Positions 1-7,046 are shown, numbered from the stretch's first letter. The stretch is DNA of 9,337 bases from Acidobacteriota bacterium (GCA_003223065.1 QHXU01000192.1:28719-38055), one strand, 5' to 3'. Made by a program: numbers and translations. Notes: generated from the letters alone by a model not told the origin.

Positions 1-287
1 TGCGTCTGGACCAGGCGCGAGTGCCTTACATCAGCGTGCTGACCGATCCCACCACGGGGGGCGTCACCGCGAGCTTTGCCATGCTGGGGGATTTGAACAT
101 CGCTGAGCCGGGAGCGCTGATTGGCTTCGCCGGTCCTCGTGTGATCGAGCAGACGATCCGGCAGAAGCTTCCGGAAGGATTCCAGCGCAGCGAGTTCCTG
201 CTCGAACATGGTTTCTTGGATGGCGTAGTGAAACGATCCGAGATGAAGCAGTACATCGCGCAGTCGCTGAGTTTTTTCTGTGATTAA
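1..287 (+). CDS. accD: Acetyl-CoA carboxylase carboxyltransferase beta subunit, C-terminal part
   Basis: This is the last ~95 residues of AccD; the 5' two thirds lie outside the window, and the first whole codon is at base 3. AccD with AccA forms the carboxyltransferase that moves CO2 from carboxybiotin to acetyl-CoA, making malonyl-CoA for fatty-acid synthesis in the cytoplasm. The fragment reads through the hallmark AccD C-terminal block: SVLTDPTTGGVTASFAMLGD, then a nucleotide-loop-like IGFAGPRVIEQT, then LPEGFQRSEFLLEHG and a short tail. The zinc ribbon that starts the family is not in view. The GTG at 21 is an internal valine, not a start. The stop TAA (285-287) lies inside the next gene, whose GTG start is at 280, so the two are probably co-transcribed and may be translationally coupled. 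The match is near diagnostic over this block. Confidence 0.95.
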   Translation, partial: RLDQARVPYISVLTDPTTGGVTASFAMLGDLNIAEPGALIGFAGPRVIEQTIRQKLPEGFQRSEFLLEHGFLDGVVKRSEMKQYIAQSLSFFCD

Positions 288-1833
288 ATCGCTCCTTCTA
301 TTTCTGGCTCCGGTCGCGGCATGGACCGCCGATTACGACATTCTGATCCGCAATGCGCGCGTCGTGGACGGTACCGGCAACGCGTGGTTCCGCGCCGACG
401 TCGGCGTTAAGGACGGCAAGATCGCGCTGGTGGGACGCGCGGGCGGCGCCACGGCCGGACGCACGATCGATGCGCGCGAGCACATTGTCGCCCCGGGATT
501 CATCGACGTCCACACGCACATCGAGAGCACCGTGGAAAAGGTTCCGCGCGGCGATAACTATTTGCTCGACGGCGTTACGACAGTCGTCACCGGCAACTGC
601 GGCGGCTCCCAAATGAACCTGGGCGAATGGTTCGACAAAATCGAGAAGCTCGGACTTGGCCTCAACGTCGCATCGCTGATCGGCCACAATACCGTGCGGA
701 GCGAGGTGATGGGCACGGCGAATCGTCTCGCGACGCCGGATGAAATAGCAAAGATGCAGGCGCTGGTGGACCGCGCCATGCGCGACGGGGCGGTTGGCTT
801 CTCGACCGGTCTTATCTACATCCCCGGCACGTATTCAAACACCGCGGAGGTGGTCGCGCTGGCGAAACCCGCGGCGGCTCATGGGGGCATCTATACGAGC
901 CACATGCGCGACGAAGGCGAGCACGTGATCGAGGCCATTACCGAGGCGGTGACGGTCGGCAAGGAGAACGGAATGCCGGTCGAGTTGTCGCACTTCAAGA
1001 TCGACAACCGGCGCCTTTGGGGCTCGAGCGACCAGTCGCTTGCCCTGGTGGAGAAGTTCCGCCGCGAGGGCGTCGACGTCGTGGTGGATCAATATCCTTA
1101 CGACCAGTCGAGCACCAATCTCGGCATTCGACTGCCCAGTTGGGCGCTCGCAGAGGGCAAAGTGAAGGAGCGTCTGGCGGACCCCGGATTACGGCGCAAG
1201 ATCGCGGAGGAGATGATGCGGAACCTGGCTGATCTCGGCCAGCCCGATTACTCCTTTGCGACCGTGGCGCGCTTCCGCCCGAACACCGCGTACGAGGGCA
1301 AGACCATCTCGGAGATTAACGTTTTGAAGGGCCGCGCTCAGACCGTGGCGAACGAAATCGAAACGATTTTCGACCTGATGAACGATGGCGGGGCCCAGAT
1401 GATTTACCACTCAATGGGCGAGGTGGACGTCGAAAGGATCATGCGCTATCCATTCACCGCGGTCGGGAGCGACGGCGGCATCATCGAGTTCGGCGTCGGC
1501 ATGCCGCACCCGCGCGCCTACGGCACCAACGCTCGCGTGCTCGGCGAGTACGTTCGGGTTCGGGGCGTGCTCACTCTCGAAGATGCGGTTCGCAGGATGA
1601 CCTCGCTTCCAGCGCGCACGTTCGGCCTGCGCGACCGTGGCCTGGTGCGCGAAAATATGGCCGCCGACCTGGTGCTCTTCGATCCGGCGCGGGTCGCGGA
1701 CCGGGCGACCTTCGCCAACCCCCATCAATATTCGCAAGGTTTCGAAGTCGTGCTCGTAAACGGTAAAATCGTGGTAGACGATGCAAAGCTAACGGATGCG
1801 CGCCCGGGCCAGGCCCTGCGGCATTCTCGCTGA
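280..1833 (+). CDS. N-acyl-D-amino-acid deacylase (D-aminoacylase family amidohydrolase), likely exported
   Basis: A 517-residue amidohydrolase-fold enzyme that by family hydrolyses N-acyl-D-amino acids to the D-amino acid and a carboxylic acid. Visible motifs: metal-binding HTH (His78, His80) after GFIDV; GNCGG with Cys107, the zinc-ligand cysteine typical of D-aminoacylases rather than of other amidohydrolases; SHMRDE (His208); ELSHFK (His238); and GSDGG with the catalytic Asp398. The C-terminal small beta domain ends with the usual ENMAADLVLFDP and VLVNGKIVV strands. Residues 1-17 look like a Sec signal (Lys3, then LLLFLAPVAAW, likely cleavage after A-x-A near 17), so it probably acts outside the cytoplasm. 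The GTG start at 280 is chosen because it gives this signal peptide; no strong Shine-Dalgarno is seen, and it overlaps accD by 8 bases. Length suits the family (~480-540). The exact acyl and amino-acid preference cannot be read from sequence; some relatives are annotated only as amidohydrolase. Confidence 0.88.
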   Translation: MIKSLLLFLAPVAAWTADYDILIRNARVVDGTGNAWFRADVGVKDGKIALVGRAGGATAGRTIDAREHIVAPGFIDVHTHIESTVEKVPRGDNYLLDGVTTVVTGNCGGSQMNLGEWFDKIEKLGLGLNVASLIGHNTVRSEVMGTANRLATPDEIAKMQALVDRAMRDGAVGFSTGLIYIPGTYSNTAEVVALAKPAAAHGGIYTSHMRDEGEHVIEAITEAVTVGKENGMPVELSHFKIDNRRLWGSSDQSLALVEKFRREGVDVVVDQYPYDQSSTNLGIRLPSWALAEGKVKERLADPGLRRKIAEEMMRNLADLGQPDYSFATVARFRPNTAYEGKTISEINVLKGRAQTVANEIETIFDLMNDGGAQMIYHSMGEVDVERIMRYPFTAVGSDGGIIEFGVGMPHPRAYGTNARVLGEYVRVRGVLTLEDAVRRMTSLPARTFGLRDRGLVRENMAADLVLFDPARVADRATFANPHQYSQGFEVVLVNGKIVVDDAKLTDARPGQALRHSR

Positions 1834-1839
1834 TAGCAA

Positions 1840-1859
1840 GGCAGGCGAAAACGCCCGCC
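1840..1859 (+). other. GC-rich hairpin in the leader of the ABC-F gene
   Basis: GGCAGGCG (1840-1847) and CGCCCGCC (1852-1859) can pair in 7 of 8 positions (one A-C mismatch) around an AAAA loop. It sits between the deacylase stop (1831-1833) and the ABC-F start (1876). There is no T tract after it, so it is not a classic intrinsic terminator. It could slow read-through, stabilise an mRNA end, or take part in leader attenuation, which is known for several antibiotic-responsive ABC-F genes. Function is inference only. Confidence 0.35.
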
Positions 1860-1875
1860 CCATCGCGAGCACTTC

Positions 1876-3768
1876 ATGATTCAACTTTCTGGGGCTGGAA
1901 AGCGTTTCGGCCCGAAGCTCCTGTTTGAGAACTGCGATTGGATGATCACGCCCAAGGAACGCACGGGCCTGGTGGGCGCGAACGGAACCGGCAAATCGAC
2001 GCTCCTCAAACTTCTGTGCGGGATCGAGTCGCTGGACTACGGATCGGTCAGCTTTACTAAGGGCATCACCCAGGGATACTTGCCGCAAGATGGCCTGACA
2101 CTTTCCGGCCGCACTGTTTTTGCGGAATGCATGGCCGTATTCGCCGACTTGCAGGAAATGGAGCAGGAGTTCGAGACTCTGAACCACAAGCTGGCGGAGC
2201 TCGATCCGGAGAGCGCGGAGTACACGGCGGCAGCGGACCGCCTGCATCATATCGATTCCGAGTTTCGCAACCGGGACGGCTACGCGATCGAAGCGCAGGT
2301 CGGAACCGTGCTCGACGGTCTCGGTTTCCGCAAGGCGGAAGAGTTTTCAGGCGGCTGGCAGATGCGCGTCGCGCTGGCCAAGCTTCTTCTCCAGAAACCG
2401 AACCTGCTACTGCTCGACGAGCCAACCAATCACCTGGATCTCGAGGCGCGCAACTGGCTGGAAACGTATCTTGCGGACTACCCGCACGCCTATGTACTGA
2501 TTTCGCACGACCGGTATTTCCTGGATGTCACTGTGAACCGGACAGTCGAGATCTGGAATAAGAAGGTTCATTTCTACAGCGGCAATTATGAGTCGTACTT
2601 GCGGCAGAAAGAAGAACGGAGAGCGCAGCTCGAAGCGGCCTATCGCAATCAACGCGACCGGATCGAACAACTTGAAGCATTTATCAACCGCTTCCGTTAT
2701 CAGGCGACGAAGGCCAAGCAGGTGCAGTCGCGCATCAAGGAGCTTGAGAAGATCGAACGGATCGAGATCCCGCCCGATGAGCAGACCATCCACTTTTCCT
2801 TTCCGCAGCCGAAACCCAGCGGCCGGATTGTGGCCGAATTCAAGGACGTGGCCAAGAATTACGGGGCCAAGCACGTTTTCGGCGGCGCGAGTTTTATTAT
2901 CGAGCGCGTTGACCGCATCGCGCTGGTGGGCATCAACGGCGCCGGCAAATCGACGCTCATCAAGCTCCTGGCAGGGATCGAACCGCTGACCGCGGGATCA
3001 TACACCCTGGGCCACAACGCGATCCCGGATTACTTCGCTCAGGATCAATACAAGGAGCTGAATCCGGACCGGCGCCTGCTCGATGATTTGAGCGACGCCG
3101 CGCCAAGAGCGACACAGACCGAGCTGAGAACGCTGCTGGGATGTTTCCTGTTCAGCGACGACGATGTATTCAAGCGCATCGGCGTGCTTTCGGGCGGCGA
3201 GCGAAATCGCTACGCGTTGGCGCGCATGCTGCTCGCGCCCTCGAACTTCCTGCTGCTCGACGAGCCGACCAACCACTTGGACATGCGCGCCAAGGACGTG
3301 CTGCTCGAATCGCTGCGCAGGTATACCGGCACGGTGGTGTTCGTCTCGCACGACCGCTACTTCATCGACAACCTGGCAACCCGGATTATCGAAATCGAAG
3401 ACGGGCACGTGCATGTCTATCCGGGCAACTACGAAGACTACTTATGGCGCAAGCAGGGCGGTCCCGCCGCGGCAGAAGCACGCATCGCGACGGAGGAGCC
3501 CGGCCCCTTGCCGGTTGCTTCAGGCCAGCCGAAGAAACGCGTCAATCCGATGAAGCTGAAACAGATGCAGGACCGCTTGCGCGAAGTGGAGCAGCAGGTG
3601 GCGGCGCTCGAATCCGAGATCCGGCAGCATGAGGCCGCGCTAGCCGATTTCAAAAGCTCGGAGGAGACAGTACGGCTCACCGGGATCGTGGCGGCGCGCC
3701 GAACCGAGCTCGAAGCGAGAGTAGCGGAGTGGGAAGAGCTCTCGGCAACGCTCGAGCCAAGCGTGTAG
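1876..3768 (+). CDS. ABC-F family ATP-binding protein (ribosome-associated type, Uup/YdiF-like)
   Basis: A 630-residue soluble protein with two ABC ATPase domains and no membrane segments, as in ABC-F factors that bind the ribosomal E site and affect translation or antibiotic tolerance. Domain 1: Walker A GANGTGKST (34-42), signature SGGWQ (158-162), Walker B LLLLDEP with TNHLDLE (177-190), switch His211 in SHDRYF. The charged interdomain linker (about 242-306, including KQVQSRIKELEKIE) is the P-site tRNA interaction motif region. Domain 2: Walker A GINGAGKST (352-360), signature LSGGER (438-443), Walker B FLLLDEPTNHLD (458-469), His492. Residues about 555-627 form a charged heptad-like coiled-coil C-terminal domain, as in Uup and YdiF. 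Both catalytic glutamates (after Walker B Asp) are present, so both sites should hydrolyse ATP. The ATG at 1876 gives the usual MIxLxxxxKxFG opening; the Shine-Dalgarno is weak (GCGAG, 1865-1869). Whether it gives drug resistance or is a housekeeping member cannot be decided here. Confidence 0.95.
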   Translation: MIQLSGAGKRFGPKLLFENCDWMITPKERTGLVGANGTGKSTLLKLLCGIESLDYGSVSFTKGITQGYLPQDGLTLSGRTVFAECMAVFADLQEMEQEFETLNHKLAELDPESAEYTAAADRLHHIDSEFRNRDGYAIEAQVGTVLDGLGFRKAEEFSGGWQMRVALAKLLLQKPNLLLLDEPTNHLDLEARNWLETYLADYPHAYVLISHDRYFLDVTVNRTVEIWNKKVHFYSGNYESYLRQKEERRAQLEAAYRNQRDRIEQLEAFINRFRYQATKAKQVQSRIKELEKIERIEIPPDEQTIHFSFPQPKPSGRIVAEFKDVAKNYGAKHVFGGASFIIERVDRIALVGINGAGKSTLIKLLAGIEPLTAGSYTLGHNAIPDYFAQDQYKELNPDRRLLDDLSDAAPRATQTELRTLLGCFLFSDDDVFKRIGVLSGGERNRYALARMLLAPSNFLLLDEPTNHLDMRAKDVLLESLRRYTGTVVFVSHDRYFIDNLATRIIEIEDGHVHVYPGNYEDYLWRKQGGPAAAEARIATEEPGPLPVASGQPKKRVNPMKLKQMQDRLREVEQQVAALESEIRQHEAALADFKSSEETVRLTGIVAARRTELEARVAEWEELSATLEPSV

Positions 3769-3779
3769 AGGATGACGCA

Positions 3780-4085
3780 TCACCCGGCTTGCCCGGCCAG
3801 CTTCCCTCGCACCCGGTTCCGATACTCGATGCATTGCTCAATTACGCGGCGGTACTCGTCAACGTCTACATCCCGCTCCGAGCAGCCCAGCAGAACGTGA
3901 CCGTCCGTCGTGAAATTCCCATCCCAATCGATCACCTGCTCGTTGGTCCAATCCACGCGGTATTGCGGCAGCTTTTCGTCGCGCATGCGATCGAAGTAAG
4001 CGCGCAGGTTTATGCTGGTTTCGTCCGGTGTCCCGTCGACCCACGGCTCCTGCTCGAAATTCCAAATGGGTTGTTGAATTGGCAT
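3780..4085 (-). CDS. Small acidic protein of unknown function, third gene of the acuI-SDR operon
   Basis: A 101-residue protein that I do not recognise. It is soluble-looking, rich in Asp/Glu and aromatic residues (four Trp: 8, 15, 46, 54), with two cysteines (68, 85) not in a metal motif and no signal or membrane segment. The first half carries WNFEQEPWVDGTPDETSI and an R/D/E-rich helix (about 27-39); the middle holds VIDWDGNFTTDGHVLLGCSE; the end is a probable amphipathic helix (about 75-95). It is taken as real because its ATG lies 3 bases after the SDR stop, AAGG sits 8 bases upstream of that ATG, and its composition is protein-like. It may be an accessory or substrate-linked partner of the SDR, but nothing in the sequence proves this. 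Its 3' end faces the ABC-F stop with 11 bases between. Confidence 0.68.
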   Translation of the reverse strand: MPIQQPIWNFEQEPWVDGTPDETSINLRAYFDRMRDEKLPQYRVDWTNEQVIDWDGNFTTDGHVLLGCSERDVDVDEYRRVIEQCIEYRNRVRGKLAGQAG

Positions 4086-4088
4086 AGG

Positions 4089-4865
4089 CTAGACCTTGGC
4101 CTTCTTTGCCCGCACCTGGCGCTGGAGGCGGCGCATGCCGCGCAGCCAGCGATCGTAATCGTCGGCTTTGCGTCTGAAGTATTCGGCAACTTCTGGATGA
4201 GGCAGGATCAGGAACCGCTCCTCAGCCAGGCCTGCGATGACTGCATCCGTCACTTCCTCTACCGAAACCGATCCCTCCATCAGAAAGTTGCCCGGGTCGC
4301 TCATCAACATGTCAGTGCGAACGCCCTGTGGGCAGACCGCGGAGACCTTGATTCCCGCGTCCCCGTAGGTAACGGCGATCCATTCGGCCAGTGCCAGGGC
4401 AGCGTGCTTGGTGACGGCGTAGAGAGCCGAATCCAACGACGTCAGCAGCCCCGCCGCGGAGATGGTCTGCAAAAGGTATCCCTCGCCGCGCGCGATCATC
4501 CCGGGAAGCACCGCACGGGCGGCATAGATGTGCGCCATGACATTGATGTCACGAATGCGCAGCCAGTTTTCGTCCGGGGCGTCTACGCCGCCCTCGAGAA
4601 AAATACCGGCGTTCGAGCAGAATAAGTCGATCGGGCCGAAACGGGAGGTCGTCTCATCCACCAGGCGGCGGATGTCGGCTTCCCGCGCGACGTCGGTATA
4701 CATGGCGAAGCCGCCGATCCCGGCAGCGACTTTCTCGGCGCCCTCACCATCGATGTCTGCGACGACTACCGCCCGCGCGCCTTCCGCCTTGAAGCGCTTC
4801 GCCAGCCCTTCGCCGATTCCGTGGGCCCCGCCCGTGACAACCGCGACCTTCTCTTGAACATTCAT
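4089..4865 (-). CDS. Short-chain dehydrogenase/reductase (classical SDR)
   Basis: A 258-residue Rossmann-fold oxidoreductase of the classical SDR type, usual length about 250. Motifs: cofactor loop TGGAHGIG (11-18), Asp37 at the end of the second strand (ADID, 36-39), NAG (85-87), Asn108, Ser136, Tyr149 and Lys153, so the full Asn-Ser-Tyr-Lys catalytic set is present. Asp37 is the residue that in this family normally favours NAD(H) over NADP(H). The Lys/Arg-rich tail (about 231-258) is longer and more basic than the core fold needs. Substrate is unknown; family members act on hydroxy- or keto-acyl-CoAs, sugars, steroids and others. It is the middle gene of a minus-strand operon, 25 bases after acuI and 3 bases before the small acidic gene. 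Its own Shine-Dalgarno is poor (AAAAGA a few bases before ATG). The link to acuI hints at CoA-thioester or acid metabolism, as inference. Confidence 0.93.
   Translation of the reverse strand: MNVQEKVAVVTGGAHGIGEGLAKRFKAEGARAVVVADIDGEGAEKVAAGIGGFAMYTDVAREADIRRLVDETTSRFGPIDLFCSNAGIFLEGGVDAPDENWLRIRDINVMAHIYAARAVLPGMIARGEGYLLQTISAAGLLTSLDSALYAVTKHAALALAEWIAVTYGDAGIKVSAVCPQGVRTDMLMSDPGNFLMEGSVSVEEVTDAVIAGLAEERFLILPHPEVAEYFRRKADDYDRWLRGMRRLQRQVRAKKAKV
4094..4097 (-). promoter_or_regulatory. Ribosome binding site of the small operon gene, inside the SDR coding end
   Basis: On the minus strand AAGG lies 8 bases before the ATG at 4085 and inside the last codons of the SDR. Together with the 3-base gap between SDR stop and this start, it supports translational coupling and supports the small gene being real. 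Confidence 0.45.
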
Positions 4866-4890
4866 CGTCTTTTATGCAAGATACTCCCAA

Positions 4891-5883
4891 CTACGCGTTC
4901 ACGTCGATAACCGTGCGCCCACGAATCTTCCCAGCCAGGATCTGCTCGCCGAGCGCGAATACCTCTTCGAGCGGCGCCACCCGGATCATGCTGTCGAGCA
5001 GATCAAGCGGAAGATCGCGCGTCACCCGCGCCCAGATCTCCCTTCGGCGCGCGTTAGGAACGCGCGCCGAGTCGATCCCGAGCAGATTGACGCCTCGCAA
5101 AATGAATGGAAATACCGTGGTGTTCAGCGTGGGCCCGCCCGCCAAGCCGCACGACGCAACGCTGCCGGCGAGCGCGACGGAGCGAAGCAGTCCGGCCAAC
5201 GTATCGCCGCCCACGCTATCGATCGCCGCGGCCCAGCGCTCGGTTTCGAGCGGCTTCTTGGACGGCGCAGCCAGCGCCGCGCGATCGAGAATCTCGCCTG
5301 CGCCGAGCGAGCGCAGATAGCCTTGCAGCTCCGCCCGCCCGGTCGAAGCGACAACCTTATAGCCGAGTCTTGCCAGAATCGCCACGGCTACGCTGCCTAC
5401 TCCGCCGGTGGCGCCCGTCACCAGCACCTCTCGCCCGCCCGGCTTCAGACCGTGGTCCTCGAGCGCCATCACCGATTGCATTGCCGTAAATCCAGCCGTT
5501 CCGACGCCCATCGCCTGAACCAGGGTCAAGCCCGGCGGAAGCGGTACGATATACTCCGCGTTAAGCCGCGCGAACTGAGCGTAACCGCCCCAGAAAACCT
5601 CGGATGTCCCGGAACCCGTGACCACGACCTTATCGCCCGGACGGAACGCCGCTGAGTCAGACTCCTCGACAATTCCCGCGAAGTCGACCCCGGGCACCAT
5701 AGGATACTTGCGAATGACGCCCGGCTTGCCCATGACCGCCAGACCATCCTTATAGTTGAGACTCGAATAGACGACGCGCACCAGCACCCCGCCTGAGGGA
5801 AGCGAATCGCGCGGGATCTGCTGAATCGAAGCTGCGAATTTGCCTTCTTCCTGCGTTGCGAGAAGAGCCTTGAACGTGGACAT
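4891..5883 (-). CDS. acuI: Acrylyl-CoA reductase AcuI/YhdH family (MDR superfamily quinone oxidoreductase-like)
   Basis: A 330-residue zinc-free medium-chain reductase of the YhdH/AcuI type, whose characterised members reduce acryloyl-CoA to propionyl-CoA with NADPH in 3-hydroxypropionate, acrylate and DMSP metabolism and detoxification. Seen directly: N-terminal FKALLAT opening, SSLNYKDGLA (40-49), PGVDFAG (64-70), cofactor loop TGATGGVGS (156-164), and the family-typical AIDSVGGDTLA (220-230), CGLAGG (245-250) and PFILRGVNLLGIDS (259-272). Zinc-binding cysteines and histidines of alcohol dehydrogenases are absent, as expected. The length is that of the family. ATG at 5883 matches the conserved opening; there is no Shine-Dalgarno, and a -10-like box ends 8 bases upstream, so the mRNA may be leaderless. 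It leads an operon with the SDR and the small gene and diverges from the flavin oxidase. The true substrate could be a related enoyl-CoA or quinone. Confidence 0.92.
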   Translation of the reverse strand: MSTFKALLATQEEGKFAASIQQIPRDSLPSGGVLVRVVYSSLNYKDGLAVMGKPGVIRKYPMVPGVDFAGIVEESDSAAFRPGDKVVVTGSGTSEVFWGGYAQFARLNAEYIVPLPPGLTLVQAMGVGTAGFTAMQSVMALEDHGLKPGGREVLVTGATGGVGSVAVAILARLGYKVVASTGRAELQGYLRSLGAGEILDRAALAAPSKKPLETERWAAAIDSVGGDTLAGLLRSVALAGSVASCGLAGGPTLNTTVFPFILRGVNLLGIDSARVPNARRREIWARVTRDLPLDLLDSMIRVAPLEEVFALGEQILAGKIRGRTVIDVNA

Positions 5884-5890
5884 TCTCGGC

Positions 5891-5897
5891 TATGATA
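5891..5897. promoter_or_regulatory. Candidate symmetric -10 element serving both acuI and the flavin oxidase
   Basis: TATGATA reads as TATGAT on + (5891-5896) and TATCAT on - (5897-5892), each matching TATAAT at 5 of 6 positions. The minus reading is preceded by TGG, giving an extended -10 (TGGTATCAT). The + hexamer ends 6 bases before the oxidase GTG at 5903; the - hexamer ends 8 bases before the acuI ATG at 5883. A weak + strand -35-like TTGAAC (5870-5875) lies at a short 15-base spacing. Near-palindromic -10 boxes are known to fire both ways in bacteria. Use here is inference. Confidence 0.45.
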
Positions 5898-5902
5898 CCA
5901 AC

Positions 5903-7042
5903 GTGGCAGGAACAGCCTACGATCTCGCGGTGATCGGCGCCGGCGTTTTCGGCGCCTGGACCGCATACCAGTTTAGCCGCGCGGGCGCGCGCGTCCTGTT
6001 GCTGGACCAGCACGGGCCGGGAAATGCGCGCTCCAGTTCCGGCGGTGAAACCAGGATCATCCGGATGTCCTATGGCGCGGATGAGATCTACACGCGCAGC
6101 TCTACGCAATCGCTGAAGCGATGGAAAGAGTTCTTCGCCGAGACCGGCCTATCACTTTTCCATCAGACCGGAGTTCTGGTCACATCCACGCCAGATGATC
6201 CCTACCTGATCGCCACGCGCGACACGCTCAGCCGGATATGCTGCCGTTTCGAGTGGCTCGAACGCGATTCGTTGCGGGAGCGATTTCCTCACATCATGTT
6301 CGAACCGGCCACCACGGGCGTCTATGAGCCCGAAAGCGGCGTGCTTATGGCGCGCCGCGCCGTGCAAGCTGTCGTCGACGCCGCCGTGCGCGCTGGAACG
6401 CGCTATGAAAATTGGCGGGCCGACGCGCCCACGAGTTCGCACACCCTTCGCACGACGGGCGGAAACATCGAAGCGGACGCGTTTGTGTTCGCCTGCGGGC
6501 CCTGGCTCCCGGCACTCTTTCCGAAGATCCTGGGCAACCGGATCCGCCCTACGCGCCAGCAGGTCTTTTTCTTCGGTGCGCCGCCGGGTGACGACCGCTT
6601 CGCGCCGCCGCAAACTCCCGCCTGGATCGCATTTCACGAAGGTGCGTATGCGGTCCCATCACTCGATGGGCGTGGGTTCAAACTTGCAGTCGACAGGCAC
6701 GGCCCTCCCTTCGATCCGGAAACGGGCAACCGCGAGATCACACGGGCGAAGCTGGCGGAAGCGCGCTTCATCCTGGACAAACGTTTTCCCGGTCTCGCCG
6801 GCGCTCCGCTGCTCGAAGCGCGCGTCTGCCAGTATGAAAACACCTCGAACGGCGACTTCCTCGTCGACCGCCACCCTGATTTCGAGAATGTCTGGCTCGC
6901 CGGCGGCGGCTCCGGCCACGGATTCAAGCACGGGCCGTTTGTGGGCGAGTACATAGCTGCGCGGATCGTGGCCAGAACCGATCCGGAACCGCGATTCTCA
7001 CTCACGGCCAAAAAAATCAGGCGCCGCCGAACCGTTTACTAG
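5903..7042 (+). CDS. FAD-dependent amine oxidase, sarcosine/N-methyl-amino-acid oxidase-like (DAO family)
   Basis: A 379-residue flavoprotein of the DAO fold, closest in pattern to monomeric sarcosine oxidase and N-methyltryptophan oxidase, which oxidise N-methyl amino acids with O2 to the amine acid, formaldehyde and H2O2. Motifs: GAGVFG (12-17) for FAD; SSSGGETRIIR with Arg51 and Arg54 matching the conserved TRIIR; GFKLA with Lys260 at the position of the O2-activating lysine; CQYENTSNGDF with Cys309 at the place of the covalent 8-alpha-S-cysteinyl flavin cysteine; and GSGHGFKHGP (336-345). The residue four after Lys260 is Asp264, where the sarcosine oxidase pattern has His, so substrate range may differ. 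The frame is open upstream to a TTG at 5840, but GTG 5903 puts the FAD motif at the usual distance and avoids overlapping acuI; GTG 5876 is the alternative, with AGAAGAG ahead of it. The C-terminus ends in a basic run. Cytoplasmic, no signal peptide. Confidence 0.88.
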   Translation: MAGTAYDLAVIGAGVFGAWTAYQFSRAGARVLLLDQHGPGNARSSSGGETRIIRMSYGADEIYTRSSTQSLKRWKEFFAETGLSLFHQTGVLVTSTPDDPYLIATRDTLSRICCRFEWLERDSLRERFPHIMFEPATTGVYEPESGVLMARRAVQAVVDAAVRAGTRYENWRADAPTSSHTLRTTGGNIEADAFVFACGPWLPALFPKILGNRIRPTRQQVFFFGAPPGDDRFAPPQTPAWIAFHEGAYAVPSLDGRGFKLAVDRHGPPFDPETGNREITRAKLAEARFILDKRFPGLAGAPLLEARVCQYENTSNGDFLVDRHPDFENVWLAGGGSGHGFKHGPFVGEYIAARIVARTDPEPRFSLTAKKIRRRRTVY

Positions 7043-7046
7043 TGAT

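Noticed and set aside
3748..3764. ACGCT ... AGCGT stem near the end of the ABC-F gene as a terminator
   Set aside because: Only five base pairs, inside the coding region, and no T tract follows.
3729..4625. A long plus-strand open frame (298 codons) opposite the SDR and the small gene
   Set aside because: It lies antisense to the clear SDR catalytic motifs, has no recognisable domain, and is what high-G+C coding on the other strand commonly leaves open.
5840..5902. Longer N-terminus for the flavin oxidase starting at TTG 5840, TTG 5870 or GTG 5876
   Set aside because: These would place 9 to 21 extra residues before the FAD motif and overlap acuI. GTG 5903 gives the normal family spacing. 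GTG 5876 with AGAAGAG upstream stays a second choice.
5936..5956. Inverted repeat GGCGCCG ... CGGCGCC close to the divergent starts, possibly an operator
   Set aside because: It is exactly the code for the Gly-Ala-Gly-Val-Phe-Gly-Ala FAD-binding loop, where Gly and Ala codons GGC and GCC make such symmetry by themselves.
280..7042. A pathway in which the deacylase frees D-amino acids that the flavin oxidase then oxidises
   Set aside because: The genes are nearly 4 kb apart in different transcription units, and the oxidase pattern points to N-methyl amines rather than D-amino acids.
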